64,000 bases of DNA from JAEXNA01 sp041676625 (GTDB taxonomy: Bacteria > Vulcanimicrobiota > Xenobia > Xenobiales > JADMJV01): NCBI GenBank assembly GCA_041676625.1, contig JBAYRN010000004.1, positions 1 to 64,000 on the forward strand, read 5' to 3'. The notes below the pieces were generated by a model, which was not told where the DNA came from, did no database searches, and saw only the letters and a program-made list of their open reading frames with translations. Positions 49,301 to 57,494 of the stretch are shown one piece after another. Both the position numbers and the translations under genes were made by a program. Position 1 is the first letter of the stretch. Every line of letters starts with the position of its first letter.

Positions 49301-51816
49301 CTCCAATCTTTGAGGCCCCGGTAGATCTCGCTTCGTCGGTTGTAGGCTGCAGCCAGGCCGTTGCGAAGCTCTTCGCGACCTTGTTCGTCGACCAGGTGCC
49401 GGAAGTGCTTCAGCGCTTCCTCGATGTCTTCACCGGCACGCTTGTATTGGCCGAGGTGGTAGTAGGAAAGGGCCCGGCTGGAGAGCGACCAGGCCAGTTC
49501 CTCCCGAAACTCTTCTCGTTTTTCGGAGAGCACCAGAAAGTGCAGTCCCCTGATAAAGGTGTCGAGGACCAGCGCCTTGCGGTGATAGAGAAACCTCTCT
49601 TCCATGGCGGCAAAGACTCGTCTGCGTAGACGGTTGACCCGTTCGTCGGAGCAGACCCGGGCCAGAAAGGAGCGGTCCTGGCTATCGAAGGCCCAGCGCA
49701 GGAGCCGTCGCAGAGTTTCCCCCAGGCGCTCCAGATCTTCTTTGATGGGGAGCACCGCGAGTTCCCCGTCGCCCAGTCGTTTGAGAGCGCGTTTGCCCAG
49801 ACGCAAACAGCTTTCTGAATAAGAAGTGAGGAAGGTCCGCTGGATATGTAGCCGCAGGGCTCTGTGGGCCAGGTTGAGAGCCATTTTGGGCTCATAGGTA
49901 CAGTGGAAGAGGCTGGGTAAACTGTGGATCAGTTCCAGCACGTCGGTTCGAGAAATTCCCAGTGACGAGAGTTCGTCCCCGCTCACCGGTTCGTCGGAGG
50001 TGGCCAGTAAGAGAAAGAGGTCCAGGTAGCGATCCGGTACCCGCTCGTATAGACGGTCCAGCAAACCCTCATAAACCAGTTCGGCGGGAGGTAGGTCGTC
50101 CTCGCCTTCCAGGAGTTCGCACCTCAAGCCGTCCAGGAAGTGTTGAGCGGTGGCCAGGCGGCCCCCCGATTGCTCCACCAGTGTTTCCAGTAGTCCTTCA
50201 GAAAGCGGTCCATGGCTTCTCCAGGTCAGGAAACGCTCCATGAAATCTCGATAGAGAGAGTCGTGGGGGGACAACACGAGCTTTATGGAAGGGCCCTTGT
50301 GGATCGTCTCGAGTACTTCCTGATCGCCCGGACGAAACCGGTCCGGATGATAGCTCAGCACCACGTAGACCCCGTCGGGCAGGTGGGCTGGAAGATAGCT
50401 GAACAGAGAGTCGTTGCGGCCGGTGTTGCCCTCGTCTAAGCCGTCCAGGATCAAGACGAGCGCGCTACCGTTGACCAGGTGGAGTTCGCTCAAGAAGGAG
50501 GTGAATCGCCCGGCCCGGGCGTCCCCGGGACTGCGCATGTTAAGATCCTTGATCACCGCGGGGTCGAGAGCTTCAAAGCTCTTGCGGCCGGTTCCCGGCC
50601 GGATCCGTAAACTCTCGTTGAGCTGCTCCAGGAAGGTGGCGGTATCGGGATAGAACTGATTTTTTACCGAGAAGTGCAGTGGGGTCACGTCCAGACTTGA
50701 ATCCAGCAGGCTGTCTCGAAAAGCCTGGGTGAGTAAAGACTTTCCGGCACCCTGCTTGCCTTCGATCAAGATATAACCGGAACTCACCGAAGATAGAAAG
50801 CGGTTGAGCTTGTTCAAGTACTCGCTGGGTACTCGATCCAGATCCAGCCGGGGGTAGACTTGTTGCAAGCTCGCGTTGAACGACTTGAGCTCCCCCGAAC
50901 TCCATTGCTGTAGATAGTCTTCGGGTTTCATCAGGTCCTTGACGGGGATGGAGTCGGTCTCTTCATCCTCGGCTACCGTGGCCGGAGGAGCTTGCTCTGG
51001 TTCAGGTTTGGGCTCCACCTGGATCTCTAGAACCCTCTCGGTGACGGGCTTCCCTGCAGAAGGCCCTGGTTCGAAGGGAGCGGAGAGAAAGGGGTTACTG
51101 TTGAGGAGTAACTCGTCTTCGGTCTGGGGGGTGCTGGTGGGAGCTTGCGCCTCTAAGGGAATGAGCCGGGCAGGGATCGCCGGAACCAGTTCGGTGTAGC
51201 TTTCACCTCTTTTGATGGTACACTGCCAACCCGTCTCGTCCAGTCGGGCAAAGTGTTCATGGTTTTCGAAAAAGCCTGCCCCACCTTCAATAAAACTTTG
51301 CAGAATTTCGGTAAGGTTTCGGATTTCCGCCTCCAGCGCGTCGAAGGCCGAAGGTACCGACAACTCCTCGAGTTTTGACAGGTAATCCCAGTTGGTGGCT
51401 TCGTTATTGGTGTCGGAACCCGGTACCAACCCCATCCAGCGAGTATGGGAATAGGGTAAACTGCGTTTGCCATGAAGATAGAAGCAGCTGAAAAGGTCGA
51501 GGACTCCGGGAGCACGACCGTGCATTTCTAACCGGTTCAGACAAAAACGCAGGAGGCGGCGTAGCCCTTTGCCGTGGATCGCGTTGTGGGCTAGCGGCTC
51601 TAGATTTGGAGGATCTTCCAACTTTCGAAGCAGCCCTCCGGAAACACCGGCAAAGTAGCGCTCGGTGAACTCCAGACTATCCAGAATGCACTTTAGTTTG
51701 CGCACCGAAGCCTCCACCCCCATCGTGCGGAGCCGCTCTAACAGGTGATACAGCGGTCCGGGTTTGTTGGTGGGCAGTTGCGGTGCAAGGGGATGTCCTG
51801 ACAACCCTGTCTCCAT
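46342..51816 (-). CDS. Giant STAND NTPase with TPR array
   Basis: A 1824-residue protein. The N-terminal 220 residues form a domain I do not recognise (about 20-215). A Pro/Glu-rich linker follows (about 222-290). The NTPase has Walker A GKQGAGKS (353-360) and Walker B LVLILDGLDEG (453-463), the latter with the acidic pair of STAND ATPases. A winged-helix-like part follows. From about residue 750 to 1720 there are many TPR-like helical pairs (for example LSSRALSYYHLGQYKRAGED and ALTYADRAVLNYEKV). STAND proteins are switch-like sensors: the repeats bind a trigger and the NTPase oligomerises. The effector would be the N-terminal domain. A defence or signalling role is inference; no nuclease or TIR motif is seen. 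The gene stands alone, with an 84-bp structured element upstream. Confidence 0.85.
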   Translation of the reverse strand: METGLSGHPLAPQLPTNKPGPLYHLLERLRTMGVEASVRKLKCILDSLEFTERYFAGVSGGLLRKLEDPPNLEPLAHNAIHGKGLRRLLRFCLNRLEMHGRAPGVLDLFSCFYLHGKRSLPYSHTRWMGLVPGSDTNNEATNWDYLSKLEELSVPSAFDALEAEIRNLTEILQSFIEGGAGFFENHEHFARLDETGWQCTIKRGESYTELVPAIPARLIPLEAQAPTSTPQTEDELLLNSNPFLSAPFEPGPSAGKPVTERVLEIQVEPKPEPEQAPPATVAEDEETDSIPVKDLMKPEDYLQQWSSGELKSFNASLQQVYPRLDLDRVPSEYLNKLNRFLSSVSSGYILIEGKQGAGKSLLTQAFRDSLLDSSLDVTPLHFSVKNQFYPDTATFLEQLNESLRIRPGTGRKSFEALDPAVIKDLNMRSPGDARAGRFTSFLSELHLVNGSALVLILDGLDEGNTGRNDSLFSYLPAHLPDGVYVVLSYHPDRFRPGDQEVLETIHKGPSIKLVLSPHDSLYRDFMERFLTWRSHGPLSEGLLETLVEQSGGRLATAQHFLDGLRCELLEGEDDLPPAELVYEGLLDRLYERVPDRYLDLFLLLATSDEPVSGDELSSLGISRTDVLELIHSLPSLFHCTYEPKMALNLAHRALRLHIQRTFLTSYSESCLRLGKRALKRLGDGELAVLPIKEDLERLGETLRRLLRWAFDSQDRSFLARVCSDERVNRLRRRVFAAMEERFLYHRKALVLDTFIRGLHFLVLSEKREEFREELAWSLSSRALSYYHLGQYKRAGEDIEEALKHFRHLVDEQGREELRNGLAAAYNRRSEIYRGLKDWSMALTYADRAVLNYEKVVAEGRKDLTSLWMLSRHNRAVIYRALKSYHQAQIDLEEALTGYLELVEKENRRDLRPQLADVYKTRAGLALDQGNIEYALTAANASLDLLETLVHRENFEHLRNDLASVYNDRGAILTRHGILEEAERDYASAISIRTYLVAEGRIDVRTDLAKTYANRGLCLLPRSDLKQAEESFDRAVEILDRLVEKEHREDLYAERAFALSCRGRLHRVINDLESAREDLSAAVADYRLAVVSQGSKHLEELAGALNSLAEVSLLAGDHQVARKSCERVLEIFEEKLTPDRREALAAQRAAAHHNLAAALRDEGQPARAEEEFQRAIELLTRLVESDGHPHLLGELATSLLQFAQLPSQKAATKLKLASRALALFKSVKTDKQNLLKTADAYLLRASAFRAMGSLGSALDDVTAVIEESREEYWQEPQIAQTIISALLERASLFGELADQQASLVDLDRAAKVVDQLGEALSGPELELHHCHILLERVHLLSDGLQDDFESSVELLRELDGRIEALALERLGEEDYRELRSRCIKLFKSLRLLALIPTRRDNDYRTTVERLTLLLKAVSRFRNNFRSLLRSDWVENQDVDPITKLQTQRGWSLVKLNRLEEALEDFDKAVDSLPPILQETSPDILEFAADVESGRGAILDTLGRESEALEAYSRGVEAFSRRPESAMSPRRASCLQNRASLLQKLGRYQEALDDLEPAIDIARSNYQRDEALSRSAEKARLLHLLGRQEEALKTLKSTLAVSRHEQPLTPDQELPLQIGVYHASSLPAERHEALSRVLTLLRGVLLDDPGQWREEATRLLSELPLPESSAQGGNLEEMVVGTLEALVKNHPKAYTPLTETILRRAARVGELSSYSWKFATLSAGLYCLATRLCYLEYLKYGQKSLPRLVRCYLLTAQNLVNAESPRQLKGLDAGIEALTEAITLHPPTGELEVEVNNMARLWLSLPPSKVLQAGIARSTLLKLRRW

Positions 51817-51926
51817 GTTGGGCTCTCGGTTCTCCTCTCGACCGACCAGGCCCTTCGTTAGGTGGTTTTAAAAATTTTGTCAGAATTGTCCGAGATACAC
51901 CCGTCATGGGAATAAAATGGTCATGT

Positions 51927-52010
51927 GTGCGGTACGGAACTTCGACGTCCGCGTGGCTTGGAGTAACGTCGTGGGGGCGTGGCTCCAGAGTTGGGGTTCC
52001 GTACCTGCAC
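51927..52010. other. 84-bp three-way-junction-like structured element
   Basis: GTGC-GGTACGGAAC (51927-51940) pairs perfectly with GTTCCGTACC-(T)-GCAC (51996-52010, one bulged T), a 14-bp outer stem. Inside, CGACGT (51943-51948) pairs with ACGTCG (51966-51971), and TGGGG pairs with CTCCA nearby. The direct repeat GCGTGGCT occurs in both inner arms. It lies between the divergent STAND gene (start 51816) and the small membrane protein (start 52085), in a 268-base gap without other genes. It could be a small RNA, a leader structure of either gene or a DNA cruciform. Confidence 0.6.
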
Positions 52011-52084
52011 CACATTTCGCATAGAGGGTACTGCCTTTGGAGGAACCTGGAGGGAAACACCCTCTTTAAAACAAAAGAGAAAAG

Positions 52085-52675
52085 ATGCATTCAGTTCGAG
52101 AAAAACGCAAACCGCAACGCGGAAACTCCTTCGGTTCATGCCTGCTAGCCATAGTGGTCTTTTTTGGTGGCTTGGGCTTCTACTACTTCAATTATTTCCA
52201 GTGGAGACATTTTGAAAAGCCGTTGGACGGTGTGACTTACGCCGATGTGGATGACTCTTCTCAACTGAACTCATTCCGCAAGCAAGCGCTCTCGTCGGTC
52301 TGCGACCCCATTCTTCAGCAGGCGGATCGAATCAAAAAGATTCGAGACAAGACCAAGGTCAAGGGAGAGAAAACTCGCAAGGTCTATCCGGAAATGGAAC
52401 AGGACCTGATCGAGGTGCGAAATCGGTTGAAGGAACTGATGACCGAAGCTCGGTTGCGCAGGATTCCCAAGAAATTTAAGACGAACTACGATCCGACTTT
52501 ACTGGGCTTAAAGGACCTGTTCGAATCGGTCAACGAATTCGAGGCGAGTTTCGATCAGGAAACCCAGGGAGCGCGCGACAAGATGGTGGCGGGTGCCATC
52601 AAAAAATGGAATGCTGGAAAGAAAAAGGTCTCCCAAACCAGAGACTATTTTCACGGCGATGGGTGGGCTGATTAG
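52085..52675 (+). CDS. Small single-pass membrane protein
   Basis: A 196-residue protein with a basic N-terminus (REKRKPQRGNS), one hydrophobic helix (about 17-37, CLLAIVVFFGGLGFYYFN) and a highly charged helical body (about 60-185, coiled-coil-like, Lys/Glu rich). No lipobox is visible. The topology suggests a cytoplasmic N-terminus and an extracytoplasmic helical domain. I recognise no family. GAGAAAAG precedes the ATG. It diverges from the STAND gene across the structured element and converges on the LpxB-like gene, whose stop overlaps by four bases. Confidence 0.7.
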   Translation: MHSVREKRKPQRGNSFGSCLLAIVVFFGGLGFYYFNYFQWRHFEKPLDGVTYADVDDSSQLNSFRKQALSSVCDPILQQADRIKKIRDKTKVKGEKTRKVYPEMEQDLIEVRNRLKELMTEARLRRIPKKFKTNYDPTLLGLKDLFESVNEFEASFDQETQGARDKMVAGAIKKWNAGKKKVSQTRDYFHGDGWAD

Positions 52676-53844
52676 CCGCTGATCGTTTCCACCAGGGTGT
52701 GAGCCGGAAGGGTCTCCCAGGAATAAAGACTTGCTAACTGCTCCGACACCCCTCGGAGTTTTTCTTTTTCTCCCAGGATGTTACTTACAAGAGTGACCAG
52801 TGCCTCCAGCCTGAGGGGCTCGAGAAGTTCCGGTAGCAGTGGTCGTCCGGCCAGGATATTGGGGTGAGAGAGTAGGCCCACCCGGGGCCTCGTTTTCAGG
52901 ATCAGGCGTCCTTTGAGGTGGGCCCCACCAGGCAAAAAATCGAGCAATCCAAGCGGCCCGATGGAGGGGAGATGCTCCGGCCGGTTGAGGGGCAGTATGG
53001 TCAAGAGGGGGGTTCTGAGATATCCCGCCTCAGCGGTTTTGGTTCCCGGTATGGAGATGGCGAGGCGCGATTTAGAAAGGCGGGAATAATGCTCCTCTCC
53101 TACGATTTCGAGGTGAGTTTTCCCAGTCTGCAAGGTCCGGTCCGTGAGAGTTCCCTGCAGGCCCCCAACCTTGGGGTCGGGAGACGATTGGAGGAGTGGC
53201 GCGATCTCCTCTTGAGGAAGGAATGGAGAAAGATGAAGGACCCCTTTGAGGCCCGGGAAAAGTTGTTGGAGCCGGCCATGAAGCTCTAAGAAAAACGGTG
53301 TGAGGGAGGCCAGTTCGTGGCGGCGAGACCCGGGCAGATAGCTGATCTGCTCCTCTTTGTCTAGAGTCGGGTGGGGCACGTACTGCCTTACCGCGTCGAG
53401 GACCAGATCACCGGTCAGGTGGATCTGCTCGGGCGGTACTCTTCTTTTTCTTAACCAATCGACACCCCAGGCGTCTTTGGTGAAATACCCGGAGAAGGCA
53501 CTATTCCACCAGGGGCGAGCCCACAGATAGGACCAGCATCGAATCCCCCAGCGCCAACCCAGAAAGGCGCTGTACATCAGGTCACCCCCCAGGTGGAGCA
53601 GATTTCCATCCTGGTACTTTCGAGCTTCACTCCGCCAGAGCCTGAAGTAGTCGCCTGGCCGATAGACGTGTTCGACTCCGGGTAGCGAACGAGCGACTCT
53701 CTCTTCCTGCCCGGTTGCAAAGGAGCAGGGGAGAAGCAGGATGTCGACGGCTCCGAGTCCTCTTTCGTGCCACTCCTTAAGGATCGGTCGAACCCACCCG
53801 GCCATCTCCCCTGGGGAGTTGGCTGTGATGAGCAGACGACTCAC
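52672..53844 (-). CDS. LpxB-like lipid-A-disaccharide synthase family protein
   Basis: A 390-residue GT-B fold protein. The N-terminus (SRLLITANSPGEMAGWV) and the central YLPGSRRHELASL match the LpxB/GT19 family, in which the PGSR loop helps bind the UDP-sugar. The overall length is normal. True LpxB joins UDP-diacylglucosamine and lipid X; this sequence looks divergent, and no other lipid A genes are near, so a related glycolipid glycosyltransfer is possible. The gene is the last of the LPS-core operon and overlaps the heptose adenylyltransferase by four bases (ATGA). Confidence 0.75.
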   Translation of the reverse strand: MSRLLITANSPGEMAGWVRPILKEWHERGLGAVDILLLPCSFATGQEERVARSLPGVEHVYRPGDYFRLWRSEARKYQDGNLLHLGGDLMYSAFLGWRWGIRCWSYLWARPWWNSAFSGYFTKDAWGVDWLRKRRVPPEQIHLTGDLVLDAVRQYVPHPTLDKEEQISYLPGSRRHELASLTPFFLELHGRLQQLFPGLKGVLHLSPFLPQEEIAPLLQSSPDPKVGGLQGTLTDRTLQTGKTHLEIVGEEHYSRLSKSRLAISIPGTKTAEAGYLRTPLLTILPLNRPEHLPSIGPLGLLDFLPGGAHLKGRLILKTRPRVGLLSHPNILAGRPLLPELLEPLRLEALVTLVSNILGEKEKLRGVSEQLASLYSWETLPAHTLVETISG

Positions 53845-54308
53845 GGCTTTTGGGATTTCCTTATGATCTCAGTGGTGGAGCGACCAGGGACCAGGCCGAT
53901 CAGAGTGATCCTTCCTCCATGCCTTTCCACCACTTCTCGCTCCGGAAGCTCTTCGAGGGCATAGTCGCCTCCCTTGACGTGCACGTCCGGCCGAATGACC
54001 TCCAGAAGCTCCACCGGGGTGTCCTCGGGAAAAATGACCACGGCATCCACGGGACGGAGGGCTGCCAGGAGTTTAGCTCGATCCTCTTGGGGATTGATAG
54101 GGCGGTTCGGTCCCTTCAAGTGCCGGACCGATTCGTCGGAATTGACCCCGACCACCAATCGGCTACCCTCGGCTTTGGCTCGCTCCAGAGTTTGGAGGTG
54201 GCCGATGTGTAAAATGTCGAAGCATCCGTTGGTAAAGACCACGGTTTCTCCGGCCGCTTTCCACTCGCGCACGATCTCCGCTATCCCCGATCGGCTCAAC
54301 ACTCGCAA
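53841..54308 (-). CDS. rfaE2: D-glycero-beta-D-manno-heptose 1-phosphate adenylyltransferase
   Basis: A 155-residue nucleotidyltransferase with TNGCFDILHIGH (the HxGH motif), VGVNSDESVRHLKG and VHVKGGDYALEELPE, all diagnostic of the second half of HldE. It makes ADP-heptose from heptose 1-phosphate and ATP. In enterobacteria it is fused to the kinase; here it is a separate gene directly after the kinase (three-base gap). It overlaps the LpxB-like gene downstream. Confidence 0.95.
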   Translation of the reverse strand: MRVLSRSGIAEIVREWKAAGETVVFTNGCFDILHIGHLQTLERAKAEGSRLVVGVNSDESVRHLKGPNRPINPQEDRAKLLAALRPVDAVVIFPEDTPVELLEVIRPDVHVKGGDYALEELPEREVVERHGGRITLIGLVPGRSTTEIIRKSQKP

Positions 54309-54311
54309 GAC

Positions 54312-55286
54312 CTAATTTCTCCTTTGCAGAGAGTCGGCGATCTCATCGATGGTGACCGTGGCTGTACCAAGTTTTCTGACCACCACGGCGGCGGCGTGGG
54401 AGGCGAGTTTGATGCACGAATGAGGCGAGACCCCGGCGCAAAGGCCCAGTCCCACGACGCTCATAACGGTATCCCCAGCCCCGCTCACATCGTAAACTTG
54501 AGTGGCCAGCGCGGGCTCTCCGGCCGATGGTTGACCCGGCGTGAAGAGCGCCATGCCGCGTTCGCCACGGGTGATGAGGGCGTGTCGGACCTGGGTGAGT
54601 CGCAGAAGCTCCTGACCGGCCAGTTCAACAGTTTGGTCGTCGGTCACTGGAAGCCCGGTGGCGCCTCCTGCCTCCAGGGCGTTGAGGGTGAGGCAGTGGA
54701 CCCCCCGAAAGACTTCCAGGTTTCCGGGTTTGGGTCCGGCAATCACCGGTGTGCGTCCCCCATAGAGATCGGGGAGGTAGCCCACCAGAGCCGGGCAGGT
54801 GAAGAGGCCTTTGTCGTAGTCGGAGAGGAAGATCCCGTCAAATTCGCCGGTGTTGGCTCGCAGCCAATCCACCAGAGGGCCGGCCTCCCGATCTGAAAAA
54901 GGGGTCCTGTCCTCCTGGTCTACTCGAACCACTTGCTGGGAGTGGGCGATGATACGCGTTTTGACGGTGGTGCGTCGCTCCGTGTTGAGGGTAAGGCCTT
55001 GACACTTCGCTCCGTGTTGTTCCAGCAACCCCTGGAGTCGCTGGCCGGTTTCATCGGTACCGATCAGGCCTGCCACCGTGACCTGGCTGCCCAGGCTCAA
55101 TAGGTTGCAGACCACGTTGGCTGCTCCACCGGGAGTGTAAGTAGTCCGATTGATGTCGACCACCGGTACGGGGGCCTCCGGCGAGATGCGAGAGACGTTG
55201 CCCCACATCCACTGGTCGAGCATGAGGTCTCCCAGGACTAGAATTCTTTGGCCTGGAAGCTTTTTCAGGGATTCCATGGCAGTCAC
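54312..55286 (-). CDS. rfaE1: D-glycero-beta-D-manno-heptose 7-phosphate kinase
   Basis: A 324-residue PfkB-family kinase with GDLMLDQWMWGNVSRISPE and PGGAANVVCNLLSLG, typical of HldA/RfaE1. The DVSGAGDTV motif carries the catalytic Asp. It phosphorylates heptose 7-phosphate at C1 for ADP-heptose synthesis. Together with the next gene it replaces bifunctional HldE. It overlaps the upstream glycosyltransferase by ATGA. The isomerase (gmhA), phosphatase (gmhB) and epimerase genes are not in the window. Confidence 0.95.
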   Translation of the reverse strand: MTAMESLKKLPGQRILVLGDLMLDQWMWGNVSRISPEAPVPVVDINRTTYTPGGAANVVCNLLSLGSQVTVAGLIGTDETGQRLQGLLEQHGAKCQGLTLNTERRTTVKTRIIAHSQQVVRVDQEDRTPFSDREAGPLVDWLRANTGEFDGIFLSDYDKGLFTCPALVGYLPDLYGGRTPVIAGPKPGNLEVFRGVHCLTLNALEAGGATGLPVTDDQTVELAGQELLRLTQVRHALITRGERGMALFTPGQPSAGEPALATQVYDVSGAGDTVMSVVGLGLCAGVSPHSCIKLASHAAAVVVRKLGTATVTIDEIADSLQRRN

Positions 55287-56395
55287 GGGAGTGGCTCCGG
55301 AGAGGGGGTGGCCAGGGGTCGTCCTGCCATCTCCTCGAGGATTCGACTGAGTTCACGAGCCGAGGCCTCCCAGGTGAACCCCGAGGCACGTTCGATACCC
55401 TCTTCCCCGTTAGGTTCGGCGATGGCATCCATAACTGCTCTGGCGATGTCGACCGGATCGGCGGGGGCAAACCAGTAAGGGACTTCACCTCCGACCTCGG
55501 GCAAGGAGGCGGCCCGGGCCGCAGCGGTCGGGGCTCCGCAGGCCATCGCTTCCAGCAGGGGTAATCCGAAGCCTTCGTAGTACGAGGGCATGACGAAAAC
55601 CTGACAGCGCCGATAGAGTTCGGCCAGCGTGGCGTCATCGATTCCTTCCATCCAAAGGATTCGTTCCTCCAGTCGGCCGATGCTACCGGTCAGGGGATCT
55701 GATTTGCCTCTCAGGCGGTCTGTCCAGGTGGGTGCAGCCGGTTTGGAAGAGACCAGCAAAAGTCTGCTCTCCAGCTGATTTTCCAGGAGCAGGAAAGCCT
55801 CCAGCAGTCCCGCCAGGTTCTTTCGGGGCTCCGTGTTGCCCACGAATAAGAGATACGGCTTTTCTCCGATCCGCTCGGCGAAAAACGGATCGAGATACTG
55901 ATTCTTGTGGGGGTGAAAGACCGGGTCGTGACCGAGGGCCACCACATCCACCTGGGAAATTTCGCAGTTCAAGTGCCGGTGCATCTCTAACCTGGAAAAA
56001 TTGGAGGTCGTGATGATACGGTCGGCCCTTTCAGCGGCCTCCAGCAATCGGTCTTGATCTTCGGCCAGGTGGCGGTTCTTGGGATGAAAGTCGGTGAAAG
56101 GAGCAACGTCATAAATAGTGACGGCAGCCGGGCAGTCAGACTGCCAATCCACCCGGTTCCAGGGAAACCAGCACACATCCAGCCCTCGCGCTTTGTGGCA
56201 CAGGCGGATATCCCACTTGGAGTATGGAGTGTCTTCCAGTTCGGCGATGTGACGCTTCTCTCGAACCAGCAGGACGAGTTCATGGCTGAAAGACTTTTTC
56301 CATTCGTTGAGGACACTCCTCAGAACCCGGCCCATACCGCGCCGATCGCGCTGCAGAAAGGTCGCATCAACTCCGATCTTAAGGGGGGCGCTCAT
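55283..56395 (-). CDS. GT4-family glycosyltransferase
   Basis: A 370-residue GT-B transferase. The C-terminal half shows YLLFVGNTEPRKNLAGLLEA, the nucleotide-sugar entry region, and PSYYEGFGLPLLEAMACG, the EX7E motif of retaining GT4 enzymes. The N-terminal part begins LKIGVDATFLQRDRRGMGRV. It probably transfers a hexose to the LPS core or an O-antigen chain, given the heptose genes downstream. It lies 43 bases after the heptosyltransferase gene and overlaps the heptose kinase by four bases. The sugar is unknown. Confidence 0.88.
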   Translation of the reverse strand: MSAPLKIGVDATFLQRDRRGMGRVLRSVLNEWKKSFSHELVLLVREKRHIAELEDTPYSKWDIRLCHKARGLDVCWFPWNRVDWQSDCPAAVTIYDVAPFTDFHPKNRHLAEDQDRLLEAAERADRIITTSNFSRLEMHRHLNCEISQVDVVALGHDPVFHPHKNQYLDPFFAERIGEKPYLLFVGNTEPRKNLAGLLEAFLLLENQLESRLLLVSSKPAAPTWTDRLRGKSDPLTGSIGRLEERILWMEGIDDATLAELYRRCQVFVMPSYYEGFGLPLLEAMACGAPTAAARAASLPEVGGEVPYWFAPADPVDIARAVMDAIAEPNGEEGIERASGFTWEASARELSRILEEMAGRPLATPSPEPLP

Positions 56396-56438
56396 AGTGG
56401 CAGGCGGTTCCCTCTTATTTGGGGAGATCCCTTTTGTG

Positions 56439-57494
56439 CTAAGAAAGCCTCGAATTAGCTTCGTTTAAGACTTCTTTGACGGCATTGACCACGGATTCCG
56501 GATTCACTTTAAGGTAGCACTGGAAATTGGGGCAGGTGGGTTTCGTGCAACCTGGGCGGCAAGCCGGCCGGGGGGGCCGGACCGTGCGACTGATCGTATT
56601 GAAAGGGGCCCACCGAGCTGGGAAGTCTTCGTCCAGGGCGTAGATCCCCACCACTGGAGTACCCACGGCGGCCGCCAGGTGCATGGGCCCTGAATCGGGG
56701 CACACGAAAGCGTTCATCCGTTTTTGCAGGGCGGCCAGTTGGGGTACGCTGGTTTTTCCGGCCAGGTTCAGGCAGGGCTCCGGAAGGTGTGAAGCAACTT
56801 CTTGCACCACCACCACCTCGTCAGGGCCCCCGGTGAGAATAAGTCTTGCCCTTAGTTGCTCCTGGAGGTTTCGGGCTAGATGGCCGAAGTGGCCAGAGGG
56901 CCATCGACCCGGGGTCAGGGGCAGGCCTTTTCCGCTGTGAAAGCCGATTAGTGGACCATTTAAGCGGCCGAAATTCGCAGCCGAGAGGGTGACCTCGGCC
57001 CACTGCTCCTCCTGGGGAGTCACCGGATAGCAAGGCACGACCGATACTGGCGCCAGACCCAGGCTGCGCGGGTAGTCCAACAAGATTTCGGTCCAATGGC
57101 TGGATTCGTCGCCGTGTTCGGAGCGGACTCTGGCTCGATGGGTAAAGAGAAAAGCGTAGGCCACCCTGGAGTCCTGTCCCACTCGGACCGGAATTCCGGA
57201 CCAGAATAGGGTCCAGGCCCATCGGGTGGTGCTCCACAGAAGGATGACAAGATCGTAGCGTCGGGCTTTGAGAAGGCTTGCCCAGCGCCTCATTTCCCTT
57301 AACCCCTGGGGATCTTTGCCTTCGATGGTGAGTAGCTCATTGATGTTGGGGTGTCGCTCAACGGCCGGTGAAGTGCCTGCCCGGGCCAGGAAATCGACGC
57401 TGTATCCGGCTCCGGCTAGAGTATCGACCACGGGACCGGACAAAAGCACGTCGCCCAGGCCGCCCCCGGTGTGAACGACCAGGGCTCTTTTCAC
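56439..57494 (-). CDS. GT9-family heptosyltransferase
   Basis: A 351-residue protein of the heptosyltransferase (RfaF/WaaC) family. It starts with VVHTGGGLGDVLLSGPVV; the C-terminal half carries LILTGGPDEV, DSGPMHLAAAVGTPVVG and a cysteine-rich stretch, CRPGCTKPTCPNFQC, common in this family. It adds heptose from ADP-heptose to the core, which fits the ADP-heptose genes in the same operon. It overlaps the upstream GT4 gene as ATGA. Heptosyltransferase I, II or III cannot be told apart from this sequence alone. Confidence 0.88.
   Translation of the reverse strand: MKRALVVHTGGGLGDVLLSGPVVDTLAGAGYSVDFLARAGTSPAVERHPNINELLTIEGKDPQGLREMRRWASLLKARRYDLVILLWSTTRWAWTLFWSGIPVRVGQDSRVAYAFLFTHRARVRSEHGDESSHWTEILLDYPRSLGLAPVSVVPCYPVTPQEEQWAEVTLSAANFGRLNGPLIGFHSGKGLPLTPGRWPSGHFGHLARNLQEQLRARLILTGGPDEVVVVQEVASHLPEPCLNLAGKTSVPQLAALQKRMNAFVCPDSGPMHLAAAVGTPVVGIYALDEDFPARWAPFNTISRTVRPPRPACRPGCTKPTCPNFQCYLKVNPESVVNAVKEVLNEANSRLS

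Noticed and set aside
51927..52010. Retron non-coding RNA
   Set aside because: No reverse transcriptase gene is near, and the stem layout lacks the typical branching-G arrangement.
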